Both the position numbers and the translations under genes were made by a program. Shown one piece after another: positions 41,574 through 50,865 of a DNA stretch of 64,000 bases. The DNA is taken from assembly GCF_040610475.1 (NCBI RefSeq), contig NZ_JBEXMJ010000004.1, positions 124,001 through 188,000 on the forward strand. Reading direction: 5' to 3'. The notes beneath the pieces are model-generated. The model did not search any database, was not told the DNA's origin, and saw only the letters and a list, made by a program, of their open reading frames with translations. Position 1 is the stretch's first letter, and the number at the start of each line of letters is the position of its first letter. Source of the DNA: Actinopolymorpha sp. NPDC004070. GTDB taxonomy: Bacteria > Actinomycetota > Actinomycetes > Propionibacteriales > Actinopolymorphaceae.

Positions 41574-42419
41574 CTACAGCGAGGAGTCGTCGTCGTCCTC
41601 CAGAAGGGCGTTGAGCCGAGGGGTGCCGCCGGAGTTCATCCGGTCGCCACGCCCACCGCGCTCACGCTCCCGCTCGCCGCGCTCCTCCCGGTCACCGCCG
41701 GTCGCGAGCGCCGGCTTGTGGGAGTTGCCCGAACGCGGGCCGTTGCCCGACTCCAGGCCGTTCTCCAGGTTTCCCTGGCCCGCGAGAACCCGCAGCTGGC
41801 TCTCGAAGTAGGCCTTCAGACGGCTGCGGTACTGCCGCTCGTAGGTGCGCAGCTCGTCGACCTCACGCTGCAGCCGGGTCTTCTCCTTCTCCAGCTGGCC
41901 GAAGAGCTGGGTGCGGCGCTCGGCGGTGTCCCGGTCGAGCTGCTCCGACTTCGACCGCGCCTCCGACTCCAGCCTGCTGGCGAGCCCGCGGGCTTCGTTC
42001 TCCAGTCGCTCGGCCCGTGCCCGGGCGTCGCTCAGGATCCGGTTGCCCTGCTCCTTGCTCTCCGCGACGAGCTGGTCGGCGTTCTGGGTCGCGATCTCCA
42101 GCAGGCGGGCGGCGGCGCTGGACGCCTCGGCGATGCTGGAGGGGCCAGGCTGTGGCGCCGCCTGCCGGACCGGGGGCTGCGGCTCAGGCTGCTCGGGCTT
42201 GCCGTAGCCGCTGTCCCGCCCGCTGTCGCGGCCGCGGTCAGCGTTACCACGACCCGCGGAGGCGAGCTTCTGCCGAAGGTCCTCGTTCTCGTGGTTGAGG
42301 CGTTCGAGTTCGGACTCGACTTCGTCGAGGAACTGGTCCACCTCTCCCATGTCGTAACCCTCCCGCAAACGGACGGGCGTGAAGCGCTTGTTGCGCACGT
42401 CCTCGGGTGTCAACGGCAT
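41574..42419 (-). CDS. divIVA: Polar growth / division protein DivIVA (Wag31)
   Basis: The 281-residue protein has the DivIVA N-terminal membrane-binding domain (LTPEDVRNKRFTPVRLREGYDMGEVDQFLDEVESELERL, shown here by its key block RLREGYDMGEVD), a variable linker, and a long coiled coil (AEASSAAARLLEIATQNADQLV through ARSKSEQLDRDTAERRTQLF). It marks curved membranes at poles and septa and organises wall growth in actinobacteria. A GAGGTGAGG site precedes the ATG. It has its own terminator and is separated from yggT by about 200 bp, so it is probably expressed separately. Confidence 0.96.
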   Translation of the reverse strand: MPLTPEDVRNKRFTPVRLREGYDMGEVDQFLDEVESELERLNHENEDLRQKLASAGRGNADRGRDSGRDSGYGKPEQPEPQPPVRQAAPQPGPSSIAEASSAAARLLEIATQNADQLVAESKEQGNRILSDARARAERLENEARGLASRLESEARSKSEQLDRDTAERRTQLFGQLEKEKTRLQREVDELRTYERQYRSRLKAYFESQLRVLAGQGNLENGLESGNGPRSGNSHKPALATGGDREERGERERERGGRGDRMNSGGTPRLNALLEDDDDSSL

Positions 42420-42541
42420 GACCTCACCTCAGGCTCGCAGGGCTCGACTTACGTGGATATCGGAGCAACCGTACCCGGTTTGGGTGACAAAGACCGAGGG
42501 GGCTCCGGAAACTACCTGTTCGGCACGATCCGGTCACCGAC

Positions 42542-42558
42542 CGAACGGACGAACGGAC
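42542..42558. repeat. 8-bp tandem repeat in the divIVA upstream region
   Basis: CGAACGGA repeated twice (plus C) about 125 bp before the divIVA start. It lies between imperfect inverted copies of GATCCGGTC. A role in divIVA control is possible but unsupported. Confidence 0.5.
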
Positions 42559-42592
42559 CGATCGGGGGGCGGATCACCAGCAGATCACCGGA

Positions 42593-42615
42593 CGGCGCCG
42601 GACATACCGGCGCCG
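42593..42615. terminator. Terminator hairpin after yggT
   Basis: CGGCGCCGG - ACATA - CCGGCGCCG, a perfect 9-bp stem, 8 bp after the yggT stop. It probably ends the ftsZ-yggT transcript and isolates divIVA. Confidence 0.8.
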
Positions 42616-42623
42616 GTTGGTGG

Positions 42624-42917
42624 TCACCCGCCGAAGATCGCCAGGACCAGTGCCTGCAGGACGTAGATGATCACGATCAGCAGCAGGAACGACAGGTCCA
42701 GGGCGAAGCCACCCAGCCGAAGGGGCGGGATGACCTTGCGAAGGGCCTTCAGCGGAGGGTCGGTGACGGTGTAGACGCCCTCGAGGATGACGAGCAGCAC
42801 TCCGCGCGGCTCCCAGGAGCGGGCGAAGAACTGCACCCAGTCCACCACCAGCCGCACGAAGAGCAACACGAGGAAGATCCATAGTACGGAGTACAGGATC
42901 TGGCCGATGATCTGCAC
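42624..42917 (-). CDS. YggT/YlmG family membrane protein
   Basis: The 97-residue protein has two YggT repeats: IIGQILYSVLWIFLVLLFVRLVVDWV and LDLSFLLLIVIIYVLQALVLAI, separated by the conserved TDPPLKALRKVIPPLRLGG. It acts in division or envelope biology by association with sepF and ftsZ; the mechanism is not known. The GTG start is set by AAAGGAG 5 bases upstream; a second GTG two codons earlier overlaps the site. Confidence 0.93.
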   Translation of the reverse strand: MQIIGQILYSVLWIFLVLLFVRLVVDWVQFFARSWEPRGVLLVILEGVYTVTDPPLKALRKVIPPLRLGGFALDLSFLLLIVIIYVLQALVLAIFGG

Positions 42918-43063
42918 GAACACTCCTTTGGGGGCCTTGCCGCCGGATCTCGAGCCTATCCCGCCGGCTCCTCGCCACGGCCCGGCCGACCCTCCGGGAT
43001 CACCCGGGCAGACCCCTGAGGTCACGCGGGCGCGACGCGCGCCCAGGGGTCCGGTGCAGGGGC

Positions 43064-43585
43064 TCAGCTCTGGTTGAAGAAACCCGCCTCGGCCATGCGC
43101 TCCTTGTCCTCGGCCCTGACCTTCACGTTGACCGGGGAGAGCAGGAAGACCTTGGCCGTCACGCGTTCGATGCTCCCGCGCAGCCCGAAGATCAGACCGG
43201 CCGCGAAGTCGACCAGACGCTTGGCGTCGGAGTCGTCCATCCCGGTGAGGTTCATGATCACCGGCGTACCGTCACGGAAGTGCTCGCCGATCAGCCGGGC
43301 GTCGTTGTAGGTACGGGGGTGCAGTGTCGTGATGCGTGACATCTCCACCTCCGGTGCCGCCTGGACCTGACGTCGGTCGGGGAATGCTGCCACGGTGCCG
43401 CCCTTGTCCTCGTCGATCTCGGCCGGCGACGGGGTAGCCGGACGGGTGCCCCGAGCCTCCCGTTCGCGGTCCTCACCGTCGTCGATGTAGTCGCCCTCGT
43501 AGGCTCCGTCGTAGTCCTCTTCGTAACGGCCCTGGTCTTCTACGAGACCGAGGTACACCGCGACCTTGCGCATCGCGCCTGCCAT
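43064..43585 (-). CDS. sepF: Cell division protein SepF
   Basis: The 173-residue protein has an N-terminal membrane-binding helix (MAGAMRKVAVYLGLVED), an acidic linker (EEDYDGAYEGDYIDD), and the SepF core: RITTLHPRTYNDARLIGEHFRDGTPVIMNLTGMDDSDAKRLVDFAAGLIFGLRG, cited by its blocks NLTGM and RLVDFAAGL. It tethers FtsZ to the membrane in organisms without FtsA; no ftsA gene is present here, as expected. AGAGG lies before the ATG. Confidence 0.97.
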   Translation of the reverse strand: MAGAMRKVAVYLGLVEDQGRYEEDYDGAYEGDYIDDGEDREREARGTRPATPSPAEIDEDKGGTVAAFPDRRQVQAAPEVEMSRITTLHPRTYNDARLIGEHFRDGTPVIMNLTGMDDSDAKRLVDFAAGLIFGLRGSIERVTAKVFLLSPVNVKVRAEDKERMAEAGFFNQS

Positions 43586-43651
43586 GTGAACCTCTCGCCT
43601 TCTGCTGTCAGCTGCGCCGGGCCGAGCATGCAGCCCCGTCCGGCGTTGACG

Positions 43652-44374
43652 CTACCTGTCGTTACCGCGCTCACCTAGTAACCGACGCCCAAGCCGTACG
43701 TGTGTCGCGCCATGGGCGATCGCGTCCTCGAGGTCCGCGCTCATTCCTGCGGAGACCCAGGTGGCCTCCGGATGCTTCGTGCGTACCTCGGCGGCGGTCT
43801 CCGCCAGCCGGGCGAACGCCGGTGCCGGTGGCGTACCCAACGGCGCGACCGCCATCACTCCGCCGAGCACCAGTTCGGGCGCCGCCGCCACGGCGTCGGC
43901 CACCTCGGCCACCTGGTCCGGAGGCACTCCGCCCCGTCCGCCGGCACCCGGCTGGGCGGCGTCGCCGAGGTCGACCTGGACCAGGCACCGCAGCGGCTGC
44001 TCACGGCCGGCGGCCGCCCGCCGCAGCGCACCGACCAGCCGAACCCGGTCGACGGAGTGGACCACCGCGGCGTACTCCGCCACCGCCCGCGCCTTGTTGG
44101 CCTGAAGCTGACCGACGAAGTGCCAGGTCAGCTTCGGATCCGCCACCTCGGCCACCTTCTGCTGCGCTTCCTGGTGGCGGTTCTCGCCGAAGTCACGGAC
44201 ACCGAGCTCGGCGAGCAGGCGTACGTCGTCGGCCGGGAAGGTCTTGGTGACCGCGATCAGCGTCACCTCCCCCGGTGACCGACCGGCACGCTCGCAGGCC
44301 CGTTCGATCTGGGCCCGGACGGCCGCGAGGTTGGCGGCGAGCTGAGCCCGGCGCTCGTCGCTGCCCGGACTCAA
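43652..44374 (-). CDS. PLP-binding homeostasis protein, YggS/YlmE family
   Basis: The 240-residue protein has VTLIAVTKTFPADDVRLL (PLP Lys in VTKTFP), DFGENRHQEA, WHFVGQLQANKAR, HSVDRVRLVGAL and SAGMSADLEDAIAHGATHVRLG. It keeps PLP levels balanced. The start is a TTG, the only one that gives the expected N-terminus; its ribosome site is poor. It follows ftsZ by 37 bp. In most actinobacteria a pgeF (DUF152) gene stands between ftsZ and this gene; it is missing here. Confidence 0.9.
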   Translation of the reverse strand: MSPGSDERRAQLAANLAAVRAQIERACERAGRSPGEVTLIAVTKTFPADDVRLLAELGVRDFGENRHQEAQQKVAEVADPKLTWHFVGQLQANKARAVAEYAAVVHSVDRVRLVGALRRAAAGREQPLRCLVQVDLGDAAQPGAGGRGGVPPDQVAEVADAVAAAPELVLGGVMAVAPLGTPPAPAFARLAETAAEVRTKHPEATWVSAGMSADLEDAIAHGATHVRLGRRLLGERGNDR

Positions 44375-44411
44375 CCGCCCGCACCCGGTCCGTGGAGAAC
44401 CGACCGCCCGC

Positions 44412-45899
44412 TCACTTCAGGAAGTCTGGAACGTCGAGTTCGTCGTCGTCGATCGGGCGGCGGGCCGGCCGCGGCGCCGACGTCGGCGAAGCCTGAGCGC
44501 CCTGAGTGCTCTGGCCGTTGGAGCCGTTGGCCGCACCACCGGACGTACCCCCCGCACCGGACTCCCCCGGGCGGGCGCCGCCGAGCAGGCGCTGGCGAAG
44601 CTCCTGGGTCTGTGCGGCGAGGTCGGCCTGGCCAGACGACGAGTTCGACGACGTGCCCTGCGACTGCGCCGGCTGTGACTGCGGCTGCGACTGCGACTGT
44701 GCCGGCTGGGCCTGGGGGGCCGGCGGCGACTGCGCCGGAGCGGGCGGGAAGGACTGGCCGGGAGCCGACTGGCCGGAGCCGGCGTTGCCGGCGAAGCCCG
44801 TGCCGGCCGGCGTGCTCTGCTGCTGCTCGCCCGAGGGGGCGGACTGCTGCGGCCGGCCGAGCTCGCCGGGCCTGCGTCCCGCGGGGGGCGGCGGGACCGC
44901 CTGGCTCGCGCCGTTGCCCGCGGACGCCTCCTGCGCTCCGCGACGGCGGGGCATCCCGCCGTCGAAGCCGGCGGCGATGACGGTGACCCGCACCTCGTCG
45001 CCCAGACCGTCGTCGATGACCGCACCGAAGATGATGTTCGACTCCGCGTGCGCAGCGCTGGAGACCAGCTGGGCGGCCTCGTTGATCTCGAACAGCCCGA
45101 GGTCGGAGCCACCCGCGATGGACAGCAGGACGCCGTGCGCACCGTCGATGGAGGCCTCGAGCAACGGACTCGATATCGCCATCTCGGCCGCGGCTACAGA
45201 GCGGTTCTCACCTCGCGCGGAGCCGATACCCATCAGGGCCGAACCGGCGTTGGACATCACGCTCTTGACGTCGGCGAAGTCGAGGTTGATCAGGCCGGGC
45301 GTGGTGATCAGGTCGGTGATGCCGGAGACACCTTGGAGCAGCACCTGGTCGGCCTGCTTGAACGCGTCCAGCACGCTCACCTGCCGGTCGCTGATCGACA
45401 GCAGCCGGTCGTTGGGAATCACGATCAGGGTGTCAACTTCGTCGCGCAGGGCGTTGATGCCCTCCTCGGCCTGGCTGGCCCGCTTCTTGCCCTCGAAGGC
45501 GAACGGGCGGGTCACGACGCCGATGGTGAGTGCGCCGAGCGAGCGCGCGATCCGCGCGACGACCGGCGCGCCGCCGGTGCCGGTGCCACCGCCCTCGCCG
45601 GCGGTGACGAACACCATGTCGGCGCCCTTGAGCACTTCCTCGATGTCCTCGGCGTGGTCCTCGGCCGCCTTGTTGCCGACGTCGGGCTGCGCCCCCGCGC
45701 CAAGCCCGCGGGTCAACTCCCGCCCGATGTCCAGCTTGACGTCGGCATCGCTCATGAGGAGCGCCTGCGCGTCGGTGTTGATCGCGATGAACTCGACGCC
45801 CTTGAGGCCGACCTCGATCATTCGGTTGACCGCGTTCACACCCCCGCCGCCGATACCGACGACCTTGATGACCGCTAGGTAGTTCTGCGGTGCCGCCAC
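44412..45899 (-). CDS. ftsZ: Cell division GTPase FtsZ
   Basis: The 495-residue tubulin homologue begins [28 protein letters not shown], has the GTP signature [10 protein letters not shown] and [23 protein letters not shown] long disordered Gln/Ser/Pro linker (about 320-480) leads to the conserved C-terminal peptide [12 protein letters not shown], which binds SepF and FtsW. The GTG start gives the usual actinobacterial N-terminus and has GAGAGG 9 bases upstream; ATG at 45923 would add 8 residues. The 286-bp upstream gap carries promoters of its own. Confidence 0.97.
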   Translation of the reverse strand: MAAPQNYLAVIKVVGIGGGGVNAVNRMIEVGLKGVEFIAINTDAQALLMSDADVKLDIGRELTRGLGAGAQPDVGNKAAEDHAEDIEEVLKGADMVFVTAGEGGGTGTGGAPVVARIARSLGALTIGVVTRPFAFEGKKRASQAEEGINALRDEVDTLIVIPNDRLLSISDRQVSVLDAFKQADQVLLQGVSGITDLITTPGLINLDFADVKSVMSNAGSALMGIGSARGENRSVAAAEMAISSPLLEASIDGAHGVLLSIAGGSDLGLFEINEAAQLVSSAAHAESNIIFGAVIDDGLGDEVRVTVIAAGFDGGMPRRRGAQEASAGNGASQAVPPPPAGRRPGELGRPQQSAPSGEQQQSTPAGTGFAGNAGSGQSAPGQSFPPAPAQSPPAPQAQPAQSQSQPQSQPAQSQGTSSNSSSGQADLAAQTQELRQRLLGGARPGESGAGGTSGGAANGSNGQSTQGAQASPTSAPRPARRPIDDDELDVPDFLK

Positions 45900-45957
45900 G
45901 ACGCTCGCCCTCTCGGTAGACATTCTTCCCCGGCCCGGAAAGGCAACTTCAACCATC

Positions 45958-45982
45958 AACCCTCACGCTCAAGTAGAGGGTT
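45958..45982 (-). promoter_or_regulatory. ftsZ: Inverted repeat in the ftsZ leader
   Basis: AACCCTC and GAGGGTT are separated by 11 bases, 60-84 bp before the ftsZ GTG. It overlaps the downstream edge of the TATAAC box at 45980, so it could be an operator or a leader hairpin. Confidence 0.6.
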
Positions 45983-45995
45983 ATAGTTATGTCAA
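45980..45995 (-). promoter_or_regulatory. ftsZ: ftsZ promoter elements (TTGACA and TATAAC)
   Basis: On the minus strand an exact TTGACA (45990-45995) and a TATAAC (45980-45985) are only 4 bp apart, so they cannot be the -35 and -10 of one promoter. TATAAC may serve a promoter with a weak -35 17 bp upstream (near TGTCAG), and TTGACA a second one with its -10 near the TACTTG inside the inverted repeat. Several overlapping ftsZ promoters are known in Streptomyces. Confidence 0.5.
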
Positions 45996-46185
45996 CCTCG
46001 GCCTGACATGAAGGTACGGAGCGGTCCCGGAAAAATTCAACGCAACACGCCGAGCCGCGAAGTTCTTCGATGAACCGGTCGAAAATCGGTCACCCCGCCA
46101 GTCACCCCAGGCACCCCGGGACGCGTTCGCGGAGCCCCCCCACACCGCGCGCTGCGCCGGCGCACACAGGCGCACGCGACGGTGC

Positions 46186-46995
46186 TCAGGACCGGGTGGT
46201 CGGGAAGCTGGGCACGCTCACGTCGTAGACCTTCGCCTTACGGGGAAGGAGTTCGGCGAGCACCCGGGCCTTCAGCTTGGACTGTTCAGCGTTTCCCCAC
46301 ACGACCGTCACGCCGTGCGTCATCCGCAGCGTGACCGCGTCGGGAGTCTTCACCTCGATCGCGTCGACCCTGCGGACGAGGTTCCTGGGCAGCGCCGCGG
46401 CCACCTGGGCGCCGACCACGCGCAACTCCTCCACCCTGGCCGGACTCGGTCGTGCGGCCGTCAGCCGCACCAGTGGATAGGCCCCGGCCGCGTCCGGGAC
46501 CGCGCGGAACGGAACGCCCTCGGCGTCGACCAGGTGGTACGCCGATCCGTCCTGCCACACCGCGACCGCCGTGCGTTCCACGATCCGCACCGTCACCTCG
46601 TGCGGCCACGAGCGGCTCACCTCGGCGCTCCTGACCGGCGGCAGCTGGGCCACGATCCGGGTGCGCACGGCCGCGACGTCGATCCGGGCCAGCGGCCGGC
46701 GCAACGGCACCGCGGCCGCGGACCGCACCTGCGTCGCGGTGAGGCCCGACGCCGGGGTCAGGCCGGACACCGCGACCGACCGGGCGTCCAGGAGGCTGGA
46801 GAAGGCGACCGCCCACACGCCCCCGCCAACGACGAGCAGCACGGCGATCAGGATGAACAGCGCTCGCATCCGCGCCAGCCGGCGTGTCCACCGCCGGCGG
46901 CCGAATCGGCGCGCCGAGTTGCGCGCCGAACCACGCGAACTCCGTGCCGACCCGCGTGCCGTCGTACGCGAGCCCCCCGAGACCCCCGTCGGCAT
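46186..46995 (-). CDS. ftsQ: Cell division protein FtsQ
   Basis: The 269-residue bitopic protein has a basic Ser/Arg tail (repeat of SAR/SSRGSARN), one membrane helix (MRALFILIAVLLVVGGGVWAVAF, about 43-66), a POTRA domain (VAVSGLTPASGLTATQVRSAA) and the FtsQ beta domain (VRIVERTAVAVWQDGSAYHLVDAEGVPFRAV). It recruits septal proteins outside the membrane. Its ATG overlaps the murC stop by one base (TGATG). Confidence 0.95.
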   Translation of the reverse strand: MPTGVSGGSRTTARGSARSSRGSARNSARRFGRRRWTRRLARMRALFILIAVLLVVGGGVWAVAFSSLLDARSVAVSGLTPASGLTATQVRSAAAVPLRRPLARIDVAAVRTRIVAQLPPVRSAEVSRSWPHEVTVRIVERTAVAVWQDGSAYHLVDAEGVPFRAVPDAAGAYPLVRLTAARPSPARVEELRVVGAQVAAALPRNLVRRVDAIEVKTPDAVTLRMTHGVTVVWGNAEQSKLKARVLAELLPRKAKVYDVSVPSFPTTRS

Positions 46996-48431
46996 CAGTG
47001 CGCTCCCGGCTCGCTCTCCGCCGCCAGCCGGTCGCCCACGAGTTCGAGGACCTCCGGGCCGACCAGCGCGACGTCGGGCGCGCCGAGGGTGAGGACGAGG
47101 TCGCCGGGCCGGACCCGCTCGGCCACCCGCACCGGGGCTGCCGACCAGGAACGCTCGTACACGATCCGCTCCGGCGGCAGCGGGATGTGCGGGATGATCA
47201 GGGCGCCGGTGACGCCCGGGATCGGGTCGTCGCCGGTGGGATCCATCACGACCACCTCGTCGGCCAGCCCGAGGGCCTCGCCGAGCTCACGGTAGAAGAA
47301 CTGCGTCCGGGTGTGCCGGAGCGGGCGGAAGCAGACGATGACCCGCCCCTCCCCCGCGGCTCCGCGCGCGGCGTGCAGGTTGACCAGCATCTCGGTCGGG
47401 TGGTGGCCGTAGTCGTCGTAGACGCGTACGCCGCCGACCATGCCCTTGTACTCGAACCGGCGCCGGGTGCCCGCGTAGCTGGACAGTCCCTCGCGAAGCT
47501 CGCCCGACGGGAAGCCGAGCGCCAGCCCCGCGGCGTAGGCGGCGGCGGCGTTCCAGGTGTGGTGCCGGCCCGCGACGTGCACGTCGATGGTCCCCTCCGG
47601 GCGACCGTGCACCACGACGTCGAAGCTGGAGCTGAGCGGCTGCTGGTGGACGTTGGCGATGCGGATGTCGGCGTCCTCGGCCTCGCCGTAGGTGTGGACG
47701 TCGACCCCGCGGGCGCGAGACGCCTCGGCGAGCCGGCGCGCACCCGCGTCGTCGACGCAGGCGACCAGGCAGCCGCCCGGGACGATCCGGTCCACGAAGG
47801 CGTCGAACGCCCGGTGGTAGTCCTCCGGCGAGTCGTACATGTCCAGGTGGTCGGGGTCGACGTTGGTCACCACCGCCACCTCGGGTGAGTACTGCAGGAA
47901 CGCCCGGTCGGACTCGTCCGCCTCCACCACGAAGATGTCACCGGTGCCGTCGTGGGCGTTGGTGCCGGTGTCGTTGAAGTTGCCGCCGATCGCGAACGAC
48001 GGGTCCGCACCGCAGTGCTGGAGCGCGACCGCGAGCATCGACGACGTGGTGGTCTTGCCGTGCGCGCCGGACACCGCCGCCACCCGGCGGCCCTCCATCA
48101 CCGCTGACAACGCGGCGGCCCGGGAGTACAGCAGCAGCCCGCGCCGGCGGGCCTCCACGACCTCGGGGTTGTTCTCCTTGATCGCGGTCGACACCACGAC
48201 GGTGTCGACGTCCGCGACGTAGGCCGGGTCGTGCCCGACGTAACAGGTGGCGCCGAGGGCGCGCAGGGCGGTGAGCGTGCGGGAGTCCTTGGCGTCGCTG
48301 CCGGTGACCGTGATGCCGCGGGCGATCATGATCCGCGCGATGCCGGACAGGCCGGCCCCGCCGATCCCGACGAAGTGGACGCGGCCGAGCTTCTCCGCGG
48401 GGATCAGCTCCGACGGGGGAGGAACGATCAT
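46995..48431 (-). CDS. murC: UDP-N-acetylmuramate-L-alanine ligase
   Basis: The 478-residue cytoplasmic ligase has VHFVGIGGAGLSGIARIM (UDP binding), the ATP loop GAHGKTTTSSMLA, EADESDRAFL, DPDHLDMY, and YDDYGHHPTEM. It adds L-Ala to UDP-MurNAc. Its ATG overlaps the murG stop (ATGA). No murB or ddl gene is between it and ftsQ. Confidence 0.97.
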   Translation of the reverse strand: MIVPPPSELIPAEKLGRVHFVGIGGAGLSGIARIMIARGITVTGSDAKDSRTLTALRALGATCYVGHDPAYVADVDTVVVSTAIKENNPEVVEARRRGLLLYSRAAALSAVMEGRRVAAVSGAHGKTTTSSMLAVALQHCGADPSFAIGGNFNDTGTNAHDGTGDIFVVEADESDRAFLQYSPEVAVVTNVDPDHLDMYDSPEDYHRAFDAFVDRIVPGGCLVACVDDAGARRLAEASRARGVDVHTYGEAEDADIRIANVHQQPLSSSFDVVVHGRPEGTIDVHVAGRHHTWNAAAAYAAGLALGFPSGELREGLSSYAGTRRRFEYKGMVGGVRVYDDYGHHPTEMLVNLHAARGAAGEGRVIVCFRPLRHTRTQFFYRELGEALGLADEVVVMDPTGDDPIPGVTGALIIPHIPLPPERIVYERSWSAAPVRVAERVRPGDLVLTLGAPDVALVGPEVLELVGDRLAAESEPGAH

Positions 48432-49555
48432 CGGCCAACCTTTCCGGCATTCTTTCCGGTACTGCCCTGCGAACCCGCGGCCGCCGCCCGGACCATCTCG
48501 GCCAGCCGTTCGTCGGCGTCGGCCGGCATGAGGTCCTGGGCGACCTTGGCCATCGCGGTCAGCCGGGCGGGGTCTGTCGCGAGCCCGACCACGTGCTCGC
48601 GCACCCAGTCGGGAGTGAGGGCGGCGTCGTCGACGAGCAGGCCGCCGCCGGCATCCACCACGGGCTGTGCGTTCAGTCGCTGCTCGCCGTTGCCGACCGC
48701 GTACGGGACGAAGACGGCGGGCAGCCCGACCGCGGCGAGCTCGGTCACGGTGTTGGCACCGGCCCGGCCGACCGCGAGGTCGGCCGCAGCATAGGCCAGG
48801 TCCATCCGCTCGATGTACGACACCACGACGTACGGCGGGTCGCCCGGGCTCGCCGGGGGCATCTCGACCGTGTTGCGCGACCCGGTGGCGTGCAGCACCT
48901 GGACACCGGCCGCGGCCAGCGCGGGCGCTGCCTGGGAGACGGCCTGGTTGATCCGCTGGGCGCCCTGGGACCCGCCGGTGACCAGCAGCGTCGGGCGGTC
49001 GGGATCCAGCCCGAACGCCGCCCGGGCCTCGGCCCGTAGCGCGAACCGGTCCAGGGCGGCGATCTCCCGCCGGATCGGCAGCCCGACGAACTTCGCGTGC
49101 CGCAGCGGCGTCGCCGGGAAGCTCACCGCCACCTCGGAGGTGACGAAACGGGCCGCGAACCGGTTGGCGATCCCCGGGCGGGCGTTCTGTTCGTGCACCA
49201 CGACCGGCAACTTCATCCGGCGGGCGGCGAGGTAGGCGGGCATGGCGACGTAGCCGCCGAGGCCGACCACCACCTGCGCGCCGGTGCGTTCGAGCACCGC
49301 GGCCGAGGCCCGCACGGCGCCGGCCAGCCGGCCGGGCACAGTGAGCAGCCGCGGGGTCAGCTCCCGGGGCAGCGGCACCCGGGGAATGAGCGCCAGGTCG
49401 TATCCCGCGGCCGGGATCAGCCGCGCCTCCAGGCCCTCCTCCGTACCGAGAAACGTGAGACCCACCTCGGGGTCGGTACGCCGGAGCGCCGCGGCGAGGG
49501 CGAGTGCCGGACTGATGTGGCCGGCGCTACCACCGCCGGCGAGAACGACGTGCAC
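48428..49555 (-). CDS. murG: Peptidoglycan GlcNAc transferase MurG
   Basis: The 375-residue GT-B enzyme has HVVLAGGGSAGHISPALALA (usual GGTAGH here GGSAGH), VGLGGYVAMPAYLAA, VVHEQNARPGIANR, VTGGSQGAQRIN and GRAGANTVTELAAVG. It attaches GlcNAc to lipid I, giving lipid II. The GTG start follows AAGGGTGAG and lies 4 bases after the ftsW stop. Confidence 0.96.
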   Translation of the reverse strand: MHVVLAGGGSAGHISPALALAAALRRTDPEVGLTFLGTEEGLEARLIPAAGYDLALIPRVPLPRELTPRLLTVPGRLAGAVRASAAVLERTGAQVVVGLGGYVAMPAYLAARRMKLPVVVHEQNARPGIANRFAARFVTSEVAVSFPATPLRHAKFVGLPIRREIAALDRFALRAEARAAFGLDPDRPTLLVTGGSQGAQRINQAVSQAAPALAAAGVQVLHATGSRNTVEMPPASPGDPPYVVVSYIERMDLAYAAADLAVGRAGANTVTELAAVGLPAVFVPYAVGNGEQRLNAQPVVDAGGGLLVDDAALTPDWVREHVVGLATDPARLTAMAKVAQDLMPADADERLAEMVRAAAAGSQGSTGKNAGKVGR

Positions 49556-49559
49556 AAAC

Positions 49560-50828
49560 TCACCCTTCGTCGTGGCGGGCCGAACTCTTCCGCCGGGCCC
49601 GCGCGGCTGCCCTGGACGCCGCCCGGTTGGTGGCACGCTCCTCGAGCGCGGCGCGAGCGGCCGGCTCACGCCGTGCGAACGACACGAGAAGCCCGAGGGC
49701 GAACAGAGTCGGAAGCATGGCGGACCCACCGTATGACACCAGCGGCAGGGGTATCCCGGTGATGGGTAGCAGACCCAGGACCGCGCCCATGTTGACCAGT
49801 GCCTGGGCGGTGATCCAGCCCACGATCCCGGCGGTGGCGAGCCGGGTGAAGGTGTCCTCGGTGCGCAGGGCGACCCTGATGCCGACATAGGCGAGGGTGA
49901 GGAACATCCCGAGCACCACCAGGGTGCCCACCAGGCCGAGTTCCTCCCCGATCACGGCGTAGATGAAGTCGGTGTGGGCTTCGGGCAGCCAGCCCCATTT
50001 CTCCCGGCTGTTGCCGATTCCGACGCCCCACCACCCTCCGGTGCCGAGCCCGAACAGCGAGTGCGCGGCCTGCCAGCCGGTGTTGCTGTAGTCGGCGAAG
50101 GGGTCCAGGAAGCTCACCAGCCGGCGCATGCGGTAGGCGCTGGTGATGGCGAGGTAGGTGACCAGCACGCCCACGACGGCGACGAACATCGCGAAGTAGC
50201 GCATCGGGGTGCCCACCACGAACAACAGCACCAGGACCAGCGAGAACAGCACCAGTGACGTGCCGAGGTCGCGCTGGCCGAGCACCAGGGCGAGCACCAG
50301 CCCCGCCCCGGGCACGAAAGGGATGACCAGGTGTTTCCAGTGCTGGAGCAGCTTCTCCTTGCGGGCCAGCACGTCCGCGCCCCACAGCACCAGCGCGAGC
50401 TTGGCCGCCTCGCTGGGCTGCAGCATGAACGGCCCGCCGAACGACAGCCAGTTGCGGTTGCCGTTGACTTCGACGCCCATCGGGGTGAAGGTCAGCGCCA
50501 GCAGGACGAACGCCACGATCATCATGGGGTAGGTGAACGCCCGCAGCAGCCGCAGCGGCAGCCGGGTGGCGACGAAGGCGACCGGGATGCCGCCGGCCAC
50601 CCACATCAGCTGGCGCAGGGCCATCGTGTAGGAGTTGCCGTAGTTTTCCAGCGAGTCGTAGCTGGACGCCGACAGGACCATCGCGATGCCGAGGGTCAGC
50701 AGCAGCCCGCTCACCCCGACGATCAGGTGGTACGACGTCAGCGGCCGGTCCAGCAGTCCGCGCAGGTCGGCCAGCCAGCTCGACCGGCGTTCCGCCCCTG
50801 CGTCCCCGGTCTCCTCGGCAGTGGTCAC
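49560..50828 (-). CDS. ftsW: SEDS glycosyltransferase FtsW
   Basis: The 422-residue protein has about ten membrane helices and the SEDS marks GNRNWLSFGGPFMLQPSEAAKLALVLW, LGQRDLGTSLVLF (catalytic Asp region), AHTDFIYAVIGEELGLVG and LPLVSYGGSAMLPTLFALG; each is only cited by its core residues. It polymerises glycan at the septum with FtsI. I chose the GTG with GGGAG upstream; an earlier in-frame start at 50885 would overlap murD. The C-terminal tail is Arg/Ala-rich. Confidence 0.94.
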   Translation of the reverse strand: MTTAEETGDAGAERRSSWLADLRGLLDRPLTSYHLIVGVSGLLLTLGIAMVLSASSYDSLENYGNSYTMALRQLMWVAGGIPVAFVATRLPLRLLRAFTYPMMIVAFVLLALTFTPMGVEVNGNRNWLSFGGPFMLQPSEAAKLALVLWGADVLARKEKLLQHWKHLVIPFVPGAGLVLALVLGQRDLGTSLVLFSLVLVLLFVVGTPMRYFAMFVAVVGVLVTYLAITSAYRMRRLVSFLDPFADYSNTGWQAAHSLFGLGTGGWWGVGIGNSREKWGWLPEAHTDFIYAVIGEELGLVGTLVVLGMFLTLAYVGIRVALRTEDTFTRLATAGIVGWITAQALVNMGAVLGLLPITGIPLPLVSYGGSAMLPTLFALGLLVSFARREPAARAALEERATNRAASRAAARARRKSSARHDEG

Positions 50829-50865
50829 GAGACTCCCGTCCCTGTGCGCAAGCGCGGCCTCCCGT

